Assembly (NCBI GenBank): GCA_900759385.1
Contig: CAAEUZ010000098.1
Location: 1-10,632 of the forward strand
Source: an uncultured Oscillospiraceae bacterium
Lineage (GTDB): Bacteria > Bacillota > Clostridia > Oscillospirales > Oscillospiraceae
DNA length: 10,632 nt
Reading direction: 5' to 3'
In this document: piece by piece, positions 1 through 5,678 of the stretch
Numbering within the stretch: position 1 is the first letter of the stretch
How the letters are laid out: each line of letters begins with the position of its first letter
Translations under genes and position numbers: made by a program
The notes under the pieces: generated by a model
What the model was told of the DNA's origin: nothing
The model's input: the letters and a program-made list of their open reading frames with translations, nothing else
The model's database searches: none

Positions 1-90
1 CCGCCAACGTAAGGTTACGTCGCACCAAGCAAAAAGCGCTTTTCTTTGGGGGTATCCCCGTTTCTTTTGGCAAGACAAAAGAAATGGGGT
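1..90. repeat. Cluster of palindromes, possible interspersed repeat element
   Basis: Four inverted repeats lie back to back with no gene. ACGTAA/TTACGT pairs at 7-12 and 15-20; AAAAGCGCTTTT is a perfect palindrome at 32-43; GGGG/CCCC pairs at 49-52 and 56-59; and a 14-pair hairpin (one G-T wobble) is formed by 56-69 and 76-89 with loop GCAAGA. The last two share bases 56-59, so they exclude each other. The cluster sits 15 bases past the stop of the minus-strand zinc-ribbon gene and may act as its terminator, but neither strand has a clear T-run after the stem. The layout resembles REP-like repeats; copy number cannot be judged from one window. Confidence 0.5.
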
Positions 91-104
91 ACAAATACAC
101 CGAG

Positions 105-794
105 TTAACTAAACATTTCCCTCCTGCGCGCAAAGTACACAGCCGTGGCTACCGTATAGGCCACCGCCGCCAGGAACTGCACCGTGTATGAGAACACCGG
201 ATAATAGTAGCCCACATACGTCATCCATATCACCTGGCTAACCAGGTTCACACAGGCCGGCACCATAATCACGGCTATATAGAGCATCACGCCGCGCCAG
301 CGGAATCTTTTGAGCTGCCTCATGGCGGCAAACGCAGCGACAACGCAAATTATGTAAACTGCTTCAGCTACAATCTGAAGCACCCCAAGCGTGCTTGGTA
401 AGTAATAATGCCAGCTGCTCATGGAGGCCCAAGTGACAATCGTGCCCAGCATTGTAACGCACCGGTACAGATAGTAGACAAGTGTAATCGGTAAAATTAT
501 GTTAACCACTGCATTGTACCAGCGCATACCCTTCGCGCTGTTTTCCCGGCTCCGGCCTGTGCTCTCCTCCCAGGCCGCATCGTCGTTATACACGCCGGCG
601 CGCGTCCAGCTGTCGCTGTCGCTTACACGCCCTTTCTTCTCCTTCCTGCGCTCCCGGTGCGCAGATTCCCCCGACTGGCGTATCTGCGGCTCCGCCCTGG
701 GCGGTATGCTGCCGTCAAAGCTGTACTTGTATCCGCACTGGGGGCACATATCCGTGGCAATGACTACCTCAAGTCCGCAGTTCGGGCATTTCAT
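105..794 (-). CDS. Zinc-ribbon protein with four predicted membrane helices
   Basis: A 229-residue protein of unknown function. It opens with a zinc ribbon (CPNC at 3-6 and CPQC at 17-20), followed by a polar, charged linker (about 25-90, with RERRKEKKG near 47) and four hydrophobic segments at about 93-120, 131-158, 169-197 and 203-222. The C-terminus ends with FARRR, so both ends are probably cytoplasmic. The start at 794 is chosen because AGGGAGGGGGAAG lies just upstream and because the zinc ribbon begins at once; the frame stays open up to 869, but the extension would run through a strong hairpin and adds nothing conserved. It follows the CofE-like gene by 71 bases on the same strand, separated by that hairpin. 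Zinc-ribbon plus membrane-segment proteins are common uncharacterised proteins in Firmicutes; no function should be assigned. Confidence 0.8.
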   Translation of the reverse strand: MKCPNCGLEVVIATDMCPQCGYKYSFDGSIPPRAEPQIRQSGESAHRERRKEKKGRVSDSDSWTRAGVYNDDAAWEESTGRSRENSAKGMRWYNAVVNIILPITLVYYLYRCVTMLGTIVTWASMSSWHYYLPSTLGVLQIVAEAVYIICVVAAFAAMRQLKRFRWRGVMLYIAVIMVPACVNLVSQVIWMTYVGYYYPVFSYTVQFLAAVAYTVATAVYFARRREMFS

Positions 795-820
795 GTCCGC
801 TTCCCCCTCCCTAAAAGACT

Positions 821-854
821 CCGGCGGGCGCGGGACGTCCCCGCTGCCCGCCGG
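821..854 (-). terminator. Hairpin terminator after the CofE-like gene
   Basis: CCGGCGGGC (821-829) pairs with GCCCGCCGG (846-854), and an inner GCGGG (830-834) pairs with CCCGC (840-844), giving 14 pairs with one bulged base. On the minus strand the stem is followed by AGTCTTTTAG, a short U-tract. It begins 12 bases beyond the CofE-like stop codon and ends about 27 bases before the start of the zinc-ribbon gene, so it may also lower read-through into that gene. Confidence 0.6.
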
Positions 855-865
855 ATAAATACGTG

Positions 866-2044
866 TCACTCAGCGTAATTCCTGAAATAATTCTGCACGA
901 CGATAATGGGCGTACCCTTGTCCCCACTGCCGCTGGTGAGGTCACACAGCGAGCCGATCAGGTCGGTCAGCTGTCTGGGCGTGGTGCCCTCACTGGCCAT
1001 CTGGCCCTTGAGGTCGGCGTCCTTGGCACGGATGGAGCCCTTGATGGCCTCGCGCAGCTCCTCGCCGGAGAGGCCGGCGAACTCGTTGTCCGCCAGGTAC
1101 TTGAGCTTGAGCTCGTTGGGCACGCCGCGCAGGCCCTCGGTGTAGCCGGGGCTCACGACGGGGTCGGCCAGCTCCCAGATCTTGCCCGACGGGTCCTTGA
1201 AGGCGCCGTCGCCGTAGACCATGGCCTCGACCTTGACGCCGGTGCGGCGGAGGAGCTCCGCCTGCACGCCCTCGGCCACCGCCTGGGCGTTCCTGGGGAA
1301 GAGCTTGACTTTATCCTCGGTGGCCTTGTTGGAGCCGAGCAGACCGAACTGGCACCAGCCGGAACCGTTCACGCTCTCGTTGAGGATGTCGCAGAGCGTG
1401 AGCACAACCTCGCCGCCCGCGGCCTTGACATGGCGCTGGGTGCGGTAGCGGGAGTGGATATCGCAGCAGAGGACATTCCTGGTGAAGTTCACGATCGCCT
1501 CCGGACGGTTGGCAAAGACGATCTCGCACTCCGCGCCCTCTTCCTTTATGAGGTGCTCGTAATACTCAACGTAGTCCACGCCGGTGAAGGGGTGGCGCAC
1601 ATAGCCGAAGTAGCTGCGGTACTTGGCCAGGCTGAGCACGTCGCGGTAGGGGTCCACACCGCTCTCGTCCAGCGCGTCGAGGTCAAAGAGGTGGTTGCCA
1701 ACCTCGTCGCTGGGATAGCTGAGCATGAGCACCACTTTCCTGCAGCCGCGGGCGATGCCGCGCAGGCAGATGGCGAAGCGGTTGCGGGAGAGGATGGGGA
1801 ACACCACGCCCACGGTCTCCCCGCCTAGCTTGGCGCGCACGTCGGCGGCGATGTCGTCCACGCTGGCATAGTTGCCGTCGGCGCGGGCGACCACGCTCTC
1901 GGTCACCGCTACCACATCGCGCTCGTGCAGCTCAAAGCCGTCCTCGCGCATGGCGGCCTCCACACTGTCGGCCACTATGGAGACGATATCGTCCCCTTCA
2001 CGGATAATCGGGGCGCGCACGCCCCGGGAAATTACACCGGACAT
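866..2044 (-). CDS. CofE-like coenzyme F420-0:L-glutamate ligase family protein
   Basis: The 392-residue protein matches, by recognition, the Firmicutes branch of the F420-0 gamma-glutamyl ligase (CofE) family. Landmarks are ISRGVRAPIIREGDDI (5-20), VAVTESVVARADGNY (45-59), GVVFPILSRNRFAICLRGIA (79-98), LSYPSDEVGNHL (108-119), HPFTGVDYVEYY (151-162), LLGSNKATEDKVKLFPR (235-251), VYGDGAFKDPSGKIWELADP (276-295) and TSGSGDKGTP (370-379). True CofE adds glutamate to F420-0 using GTP; archaeal forms are about 250 residues, so this longer form is a divergent subfamily whose substrate is not known. The start at 2044 follows an excellent GGAGG with seven bases to ATG; upstream in-frame Met at 2089 lacks this. 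The gene is monocistronic: consensus-like promoter upstream, hairpin downstream. No other F420 biosynthesis gene is in the window. Family assignment is firm, the reaction is not. Confidence 0.85.
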   Translation of the reverse strand: MSGVISRGVRAPIIREGDDIVSIVADSVEAAMREDGFELHERDVVAVTESVVARADGNYASVDDIAADVRAKLGGETVGVVFPILSRNRFAICLRGIARGCRKVVLMLSYPSDEVGNHLFDLDALDESGVDPYRDVLSLAKYRSYFGYVRHPFTGVDYVEYYEHLIKEEGAECEIVFANRPEAIVNFTRNVLCCDIHSRYRTQRHVKAAGGEVVLTLCDILNESVNGSGWCQFGLLGSNKATEDKVKLFPRNAQAVAEGVQAELLRRTGVKVEAMVYGDGAFKDPSGKIWELADPVVSPGYTEGLRGVPNELKLKYLADNEFAGLSGEELREAIKGSIRAKDADLKGQMASEGTTPRQLTDLIGSLCDLTSGSGDKGTPIIVVQNYFRNYAE

Positions 2045-2102
2045 TTTTCTTCCTCCAAATCCATTGCGGGCACATGAACCCGCCGACATATTATTACGCT
2101 TA

Positions 2103-2132
2103 ATTATAATATATGTCCCGCTCGCTCGTCAA
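2103..2132 (-). promoter_or_regulatory. Sigma-A promoter of the CofE-like gene
   Basis: Read on the minus strand, TTGACG (2127-2132) and TATAAT (2103-2108) are separated by 18 bases. The -10 box is a perfect match and the -35 box matches at five of six positions. The start codon lies about 58 bases downstream, leaving room for a short leader with the GGAGG site. Confidence 0.7.
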
Positions 2133-2137
2133 CGATA

Positions 2138-2166
2138 AATGCCCGCCGGCTGTCCCGGCGGGCATT
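2138..2166 (-). terminator. Terminator of the padR operon
   Basis: A perfect 12-pair inverted repeat, AATGCCCGCCGG (2138-2149) with CCGGCGGGCATT (2155-2166), loop of five. It begins nine bases past the stop of the 70-residue membrane protein. The U-tract is short (the stem itself ends in TT, followed by TATC), so efficiency is uncertain. It lies immediately before the -35 box of the CofE-like gene and separates the two minus-strand units. Confidence 0.65.
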
Positions 2167-2174
2167 CTGCGCTG

Positions 2175-2387
2175 TCACTTTTCCTCCCTGAACAGGCCCG
2201 ACAGCAGGCCGGCCAGCCCCAGGCCCGCGGCAGTCAGCAGGACTGCTCCGGCGAGCACGGCCAGCAGCCTTATCGCCGCACCCGGGCGCACCAGCAAAAG
2301 TATCCCCAGGCCCGCGCCCGCGGACAGTGCCAGCGCCAGCAGAGGTATGGCAACCCCCGCAAACCGGCGTATGAACTCGCGCTCCAT
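2175..2387 (-). CDS. Small two-helix membrane protein of the padR/DUF1700 operon
   Basis: A 70-residue protein of unknown function. A short charged start (MEREFIRRF) is followed by two hydrophobic segments at about 11-33 and 41-65, and it ends FREEK. Its ATG shares one base with the natural stop codon of the DUF1700 reading frame (TGATG at 2389-2385), the classic sign of translational coupling, and the ribosome binding site of its own is poor. In many Clostridia a PadR gene and a DUF1700 gene are followed by a further membrane or DUF4097-type protein; this small protein occupies that place but is not a recognisable DUF4097. Because the frame upstream is shifted (see the tail at 2387-2494), coupling may be broken in this strain. 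Confidence 0.65.
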   Translation of the reverse strand: MEREFIRRFAGVAIPLLALALSAGAGLGILLLVRPGAAIRLLAVLAGAVLLTAAGLGLAGLLSGLFREEK

Positions 2388-2494
2388 CAGGCCGCCCCGT
2401 ATCCGAACCAGCCCCAGGCGTGCCAGAACTCGATCGACCCCGCCGAGACCATGCTTATCACCGCGCCGAGTACAAAGCAGGCCTCGAACACGGC
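2387..2494 (-). pseudogene. Out-of-frame C-terminal tail of the DUF1700 protein
   Basis: In the -1 frame relative to the DUF1700 gene, this stretch encodes AVFEACFVLGAVIS, then MVSAGSIEFWHAWGWFGYG near the end and a stop at 2387. A last hydrophobic helix followed by an S-x-E/A-FWHxWGWF signature is what I expect at the end of DUF1700 relatives in this lineage. The in-frame gene ends instead in PCSRPALYSAR, which looks like out-of-frame sequence. Joining residue L204 (codon 2496-2494) to the alanine codon starting at 2494 restores a 239-residue protein whose stop overlaps the next ATG. A single lost base near 2493 explains it; no slippery heptamer is seen, so programmed shifting is less likely than mutation or a sequencing error. 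Confidence 0.65.
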
Positions 2495-3105
2495 AGGGAT
2501 ACCAGCGCCAGGCGCCGGGCCCTCCGGGCGGCAGCGGCGCCCAGGCGCGGCACGGCGGGCAGCGCAGGCAGTACGGCGCGCCCCCGGGCCGCGGCCAGCG
2601 TATTGTGCGCAAAGCGCGTCCACGAGCGCACGACGGCCCGCACGAAGGCCAGGTAATAGACGGTGCCCACCGCGCTCAGCACGGCCAGCGCTGCCAGCGC
2701 GACGGCAAAGACAGCGGCGCAGAGATAGGGCATATCAGGGATGAGCCCCCCAACGCCAATGCCCGTGAGCAGGCAGACGGCGCAGGCCGCGCAGGCCAGC
2801 GTGAACGCCGCCATTACCACCGCCCAGGCGGCCAGCAGCACGAAAAAAAGCGCCGCAAATACCCAAAGGACACCCAGCCCCAGCCTCGTGAGCGCGCCGG
2901 AACTCTCCTTACCGCCCGCTCCGGCGAACTGTGCCGCCAGCACAGCCGGGTCGCCCAGGCGAGCGGCGGTCTCCTCCTCGGAGCAGCCGTCAGCGCTCTT
3001 GAAGGCGAAATGCTGCTCATATTCCTCGACCACGTCCCCGGCGTCCGCCACGCCCAGGCGTTTCAGCTCCCGGCCCAGCGCCGAGATATACTCGTTTTTA
3101 GTCAT
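2458..3105 (-). CDS. DUF1700 (HAAS-type) membrane protein, C-terminus frameshifted
   Basis: As it stands, a 215-residue product. The N-terminus, MTKNEYISALGRELKRLG followed by the acidic helix DVVEEYEQHF and EEETAARLGDPAVLAAQF (about 1-60), is the typical DUF1700 cytoplasmic helical domain found beside PadR regulators. Three hydrophobic stretches follow at about 78-103, 104-124 and 127-156, then a basic segment (170-200). After residue 204 the frame leaves the family pattern, and the expected last helix lies in the -1 frame down to 2387. The start at 3105 has GGAGGGT eight bases upstream and overlaps the end of padR by eight bases, so the two are translationally coupled. DUF1700 proteins are thought to work with their PadR partner in envelope or membrane-protein control; the exact role is not known. 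If the shift is real, the truncated protein may still keep its N-terminal domain. Confidence 0.75.
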   Translation of the reverse strand: MTKNEYISALGRELKRLGVADAGDVVEEYEQHFAFKSADGCSEEETAARLGDPAVLAAQFAGAGGKESSGALTRLGLGVLWVFAALFFVLLAAWAVVMAAFTLACAACAVCLLTGIGVGGLIPDMPYLCAAVFAVALAALAVLSAVGTVYYLAFVRAVVRSWTRFAHNTLAAARGRAVLPALPAVPRLGAAAARRARRLALVSLPCSRPALYSAR

Positions 3106-3418
3106 CGTCCTTACCCTCCAGAATTGCATTCACGGCGCGCGAAAAGGCGAAATATTCCTCCCGGTCCCTCTCCAGCGTCTCCCTGCCCAGCCCGGTCAGG
3201 GAGTAATACTTTCTCGGCGGCCCGCCGCTCTCCTCCTGCAGATAGGTGGAGAGCAGCCCGTCGGCCTTCAGCTTGCGCAGCAGCGGGTACACCGACCCGT
3301 CGGCGATGCCTATGCGCTGCACCAGATAGTCGCTTATCTCGTAGCCGTACCAGTCACGCCGCTCCAGCAGCGCCAGCACGCACAGCTCCAGCACACCCTT
3401 TTTAATCTGAGCGTTCAC
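3098..3418 (-). CDS. PadR family transcriptional regulator
   Basis: A 106-residue winged-helix regulator. KKGVLELCVLALLERRDWYG (6-25) and YEISDYL (26-32) form the first helices, DGSVYPLLRKLKADGLL (40-56) is the recognition helix region, and GGPPRKYYSLTGLGRETL (65-82) is the PadR wing, so all family landmarks are present. It has only a short C-terminal helix, as in the small (subfamily 2) PadR proteins that dimerise through it. The start is GTG at 3418, chosen because GGGAGG lies six bases upstream and the family motif begins at once. It leads an operon with the DUF1700 protein and the 70-residue membrane protein. Such PadR proteins usually repress their own operon; a candidate operator lies at 3441-3460, just downstream of the -10 box. 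Confidence 0.92.
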   Translation of the reverse strand: MNAQIKKGVLELCVLALLERRDWYGYEISDYLVQRIGIADGSVYPLLRKLKADGLLSTYLQEESGGPPRKYYSLTGLGRETLERDREEYFAFSRAVNAILEGKDDD

Positions 3419-3440
3419 GTTGTCCTCCCTTCACTCCTGC

Positions 3441-3460
3441 AGTAGCATCGATTAATTACT
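3441..3460 (-). promoter_or_regulatory. Candidate PadR operator
   Basis: AGTA (3441-3444) and TACT (3457-3460) form an inverted repeat with 12 bases between them, spanning the expected transcription start of the padR operon. PadR proteins bind dyads with short half-sites, so position and form fit autoregulation, but four-base arms are weak evidence. A second short palindrome, CACTAGTG at 3474-3481, lies in the promoter spacer. Confidence 0.25.
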
Positions 3461-3465
3461 ATTGG

Positions 3466-3494
3466 ATTATATTCACTAGTGCTGTAAAAGTCAA
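3466..3494 (-). promoter_or_regulatory. Sigma-A promoter of the padR operon
   Basis: On the minus strand TTGACT (3489-3494) and TATAAT (3466-3471) are spaced by 17 bases: a perfect -10 box, five of six in the -35 box, ideal spacing. Transcription should begin near 3459, leaving a leader of about 40 bases before the GTG start of padR. Confidence 0.8.
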
Positions 3495-3524
3495 GACCCC
3501 TCGAAGAAATTTTCTCAGGGCCGG

Positions 3525-3560
3525 AAATAAAAGCAAGGGCGGCTCTGCTGAGCCGCCCTT
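3525..3560 (-). terminator. Terminator of the tRNA-Trp gene
   Basis: AAGGGCGGCTC (3535-3545) pairs with GAGCCGCCCTT (3550-3560) in a perfect 11-pair stem with a four-base loop. On the minus strand it is followed by GCTTTTATTT, a U-rich tail. The stem shares its first base with the last base of the tRNA CCA end, so the terminator starts exactly where the mature tRNA stops. Confidence 0.8.
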
Positions 3561-3635
3561 GGCAGGGGAAGAAGGTTTCGAACCCTCGGCCTACGGTTTT
3601 GGAGACCGTCGCTCTGCCAACTGAGCTATTCCCCT
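3560..3635 (-). tRNA. tRNA-Trp (anticodon CCA)
   Basis: The 76-base minus-strand sequence folds fully: acceptor AGGGGAA with TTCCCCT, D arm GCTC/GAGC, anticodon arm ACGGT/ACCGT with loop CTCCAAA (anticodon CCA), variable AGGCC, T arm GAGGG/CCTTC (one G-T pair) with loop TTCGAAA, discriminator G and an encoded CCA end. CCA reads UGG, tryptophan, and the G discriminator fits bacterial tRNA-Trp. It stands alone with its own promoter and terminator. Confidence 0.97.
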
Positions 3636-3648
3636 AAGTGACTTGGTA

Positions 3649-3677
3649 ATTATACGACATTTGCCGTAGGTTGTCAA
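3649..3677 (-). promoter_or_regulatory. Consensus promoter of tRNA-Trp
   Basis: On the minus strand TTGACA (3672-3677) and TATAAT (3649-3654) are both perfect sigma-A boxes with 17 bases between, as expected for a strongly expressed stable RNA. The tRNA 5' end is about 13 bases past the -10 box, so the 5' leader is very short. Confidence 0.88.
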
Positions 3678-3723
3678 GATGATATTTCATCGTCCTCCAC
3701 ACGGGCCGGCACGGAATTTTTGC

Positions 3724-3752
3724 TTGCATTTTTCGCGCCGATAGGCGACAAT
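3724..3752 (+). promoter_or_regulatory. Likely promoter of the DUF4037-PNP operon
   Basis: TTGCAT (3724-3729) and GACAAT (3747-3752) are 17 bases apart, each four of six to consensus. It is divergent from the tRNA promoter. Transcription would start near 3759, which argues against a TTG start at 3758 and for the ATG at 3821. Confidence 0.45.
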
Positions 3753-3820
3753 AGTCTTTGCAGCAGGCCGCGGCGACAGTTGAGGCGGCACTGCGTACAG
3801 ATGATGAGGTGATGCTTCTG

Positions 3821-4750
3821 ATGAAGGGTCTGGAACTGTGCAGGCTCTATTACGAACAGGTGGGCGCCCCGGCGCTGAAGGAGCGCTTCCCCGCCCTCAT
3901 GGCCCGCGCCGCCGCCGGCCTCTCCGGCCAGGGCAGCGACTGCCTGGGCCTGGACGACGAGATATCCCGCGACCACGACTTCGGCCCCGGTTTTCTCATC
4001 TGGCTCGGCGACGAGGACTTTGCCCAATACGGCGCGGAGCTGCAGGCGGCCTATGACAGCCTGCCGCGGGAATTCATGGGCTTCGAGCGCAAGCCGACGC
4101 GGACGGGCTCCCAGCGCGTCGGGGTCATGCCGACCTCAGCATTCTACAGCTATTATATCGGCTGCCCCGGCGTGCCGGAAACGCTCATGAAGTGGGTGCG
4201 CATACAGGAGCACTTCCTGGCCACCTGTACCAGCGGTGAGGTCTTTGAAGACGGCCTGGGCGAGTTCACGGCCATACGCAGCGGGCTCCTTCCCTGCTAT
4301 CCCGAGGATGTGCGGCTCAAGAAGCTGGCAGCCCGCGCGGCCACCATGGCGCAGTCAGGGCAGTACAACTACTACCGCATGATGCGCCGCGGGGACGTGT
4401 TTGGGGCCAGGCTGGCGCTGGCGGAGTTTTTGAACGGCGCGCTCTCGATGATGTACCTGCTCAACTTCCGCTACGAGCCATTTTACAAGTGGCAGTTTGC
4501 GGGAGCGGAGGGCCTGGTCGCCATGGGCGAGGCGCTGCCATACCTCAAAGACATAGCCGCCGGCTCCACCCGCCGCGACGACACGCGCATAGCCAACGAC
4601 ATCGAGGCCGTCTGCGCCATCGCCATCGGGGAGCTGCGGCTGCAGGGGCTCACCGGCGCGCAGGGCGACTACCTGGAGCCCCACGCCTATTCGATTATGG
4701 ACCACATTGAAGACGAAACCGTAAGAAACCTACACGTAATGGAGGGCTGA
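3821..4750 (+). CDS. DUF4037 domain protein, nucleotidyltransferase-like
   Basis: A 309-residue soluble protein of the DUF4037 group. Residues 38-57 (GSDCLGLDDEISRDHDFGPG) carry the family signature: a GSD step followed by acidic residues, including D51 and D53, in a nucleotidyltransferase-like fold. The rest is mainly helical, with an aromatic-rich middle (YSYYIG at 109, YNYYRMM at 182, YEPFYKWQF at 218) typical of the family. The physiological substrate is not known; the family resembles DNA polymerase beta-type nucleotidyltransferases, so transfer of a nucleotide to a protein, RNA or small molecule is possible. The start at 3821 is set by GAGGTGA eight bases upstream; the frame is open further back to a TTG at 3758, but that lies at the predicted transcription start. 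The stop is six bases before the purine nucleoside phosphorylase, whose ribosome binding site overlaps this gene's end, so the two are one operon. Confidence 0.85.
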   Translation: MKGLELCRLYYEQVGAPALKERFPALMARAAAGLSGQGSDCLGLDDEISRDHDFGPGFLIWLGDEDFAQYGAELQAAYDSLPREFMGFERKPTRTGSQRVGVMPTSAFYSYYIGCPGVPETLMKWVRIQEHFLATCTSGEVFEDGLGEFTAIRSGLLPCYPEDVRLKKLAARAATMAQSGQYNYYRMMRRGDVFGARLALAEFLNGALSMMYLLNFRYEPFYKWQFAGAEGLVAMGEALPYLKDIAAGSTRRDDTRIANDIEAVCAIAIGELRLQGLTGAQGDYLEPHAYSIMDHIEDETVRNLHVMEG

Positions 4751-4756
4751 ACAACT

Positions 4757-5584
4757 ATGGACAAGCGTTACGAAAAGCTCATCGCCTGCCGTGATTATGT
4801 GCGCACCCGCACGGATTTTGTGCCGAAGGCGGCGCTGGTGCTGGGCAGCGGTCTGGGCGGCTTTGCCTCTCAGCTGGAGGTGGAGTGCGAGATACCCTAC
4901 GCCGACATTCCCGGCTTCCCCGTGTCCACCGTGCCGGGACACGCGGGCAAATTTATCTTCGGCCGCCTGGACGGCGTGCCCGTCGCCTGCATGCAGGGCC
5001 GCGTCCACTTCTATGAGGGCTACGGCATTGATGACGTGGTGCTGCCGGTGCGGCTCATGAAGCTGCTGGGCGCGGAGGTGCTCTTCCTCACCAATGCCTC
5101 CGGCGGCGTGAACGCCGGATTTGATGCGGGGGATCTCATGCTCATCACGGACCACATCGCCTGCCTTGTCCCCAACCCGCTGATAGGGCCCAACATAGAG
5201 GAGCTCGGCACCCGCTTCCCGGACATGTCGCACATCTACGACCCTGAGCTGTGCGGGATCATCCGCTCAGTGGCGGCGGAAAACGGCATCGGCCTGCGCG
5301 AGGGCGTCTACTGCCAGTTCACCGGACCCAGCTTCGAGAGCCCGGCCGAGATCCGCATGGTCGCCGCCCTCGGAGTGGACGCCGTGGGCATGTCCACCGC
5401 CGTGGAGGCCATCGCCGCCCGCCACTGCGGCCTGCGTGTATGCGGAGTGAGCTGCATATCCAACAAGGCCGCCGGGCTCTCGCCCGTGCCGCTGGACCAC
5501 ATTGAGGTGCAGGAGGCCGCCGACAAGGCCGCCCCGCTCTTCACCAGGCTGGTGCGCGAGAGCATAGCCAGGATGTGCATTTGA
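4757..5584 (+). CDS. punA: Purine nucleoside phosphorylase, trimeric (PunA-type)
   Basis: A 275-residue cytoplasmic enzyme that splits purine nucleosides (inosine, guanosine and deoxy forms) with phosphate into base and (deoxy)ribose-1-phosphate, in purine salvage. Sequence landmarks of the low-mass, trimeric family: phosphate loop GSGLGG (30-35), GHAG (61-64) with H62, GRVHFYEGYG (81-90), TNASGG (112-117), FTGPSFESPAE (188-198) with E194 as the purine-binding glutamate, VGMST (210-214), SNKAAG (235-240) with N236 equivalent to the catalytic asparagine, and a histidine at 248. Full length for the family. The segment after GMST is AVEAIAARH instead of the usual VPEVIVARH, a minor change. The start follows GGAGG (in the end of the upstream gene) with about ten bases to ATG. 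It is the second gene of an operon with the DUF4037 protein and is followed by a strong hairpin. Confidence 0.95.
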   Translation: MDKRYEKLIACRDYVRTRTDFVPKAALVLGSGLGGFASQLEVECEIPYADIPGFPVSTVPGHAGKFIFGRLDGVPVACMQGRVHFYEGYGIDDVVLPVRLMKLLGAEVLFLTNASGGVNAGFDAGDLMLITDHIACLVPNPLIGPNIEELGTRFPDMSHIYDPELCGIIRSVAAENGIGLREGVYCQFTGPSFESPAEIRMVAALGVDAVGMSTAVEAIAARHCGLRVCGVSCISNKAAGLSPVPLDHIEVQEAADKAAPLFTRLVRESIARMCI

Positions 5585-5603
5585 GGGTATAAAACAATAA
5601 TCC

Positions 5604-5633
5604 GAGGGGGAGGCCGCTGCCGGCCTCCCCCTC
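5604..5633 (+). terminator. Terminator of the DUF4037-PNP operon
   Basis: A perfect 13-pair stem, GAGGGGGAGGCCG (5604-5616) with CGGCCTCCCCCTC (5621-5633), loop CTGC, 20 bases after the stop codon. The stem is very GC-rich but the following U-tract is only two bases before a C, so termination may be partial or need the second hairpin at 5654. Confidence 0.7.
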
Positions 5634-5653
5634 TTCACGCCCGGAAAAGATGA

Positions 5654-5678
5654 AAAGCCGCTCCGGCGGAGCGGCTTT
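5654..5678. terminator. Second hairpin downstream of PNP, possibly bidirectional
   Basis: AAAGCCGCTCC (5654-5664) pairs perfectly with GGAGCGGCTTT (5668-5678) across a three-base loop. A-runs on the left and T-runs on the right of the stem are the form of a terminator usable on either strand; the plus-strand tail is only TTTCC. It backs up the stem at 5604-5633. Confidence 0.5.

Noticed and set aside
1..90. CRISPR-like array at the window edge
   Set aside because: The palindromes differ from one another and there are no equal repeats with unique spacers.
863..1828. A 321-residue open frame on the plus strand opposite the CofE-like gene
   Set aside because: It mirrors a gene with strong family motifs, is Gly/Ala/Val/His-rich in the way of antisense shadows, and has no ribosome binding site or known family.
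2491..2500. Programmed -1 frameshifting in the DUF1700 gene
   Set aside because: No slippery heptamer and no clear downstream pseudoknot are visible; a lost base or sequencing error is simpler.
2113..3405. A 430-residue open frame on the plus strand across padR and the DUF1700 gene
   Set aside because: Its product is Arg/Pro/Ser/Ala-rich low-complexity sequence, while the opposite strand has PadR, DUF1700, coupling overlaps and proper ribosome binding sites.
3758..3820. TTG start giving a 21-residue N-terminal extension of the DUF4037 protein
   Set aside because: It lies at the predicted transcription start and lacks a ribosome binding site, whereas ATG at 3821 has GAGGTGA at good spacing.
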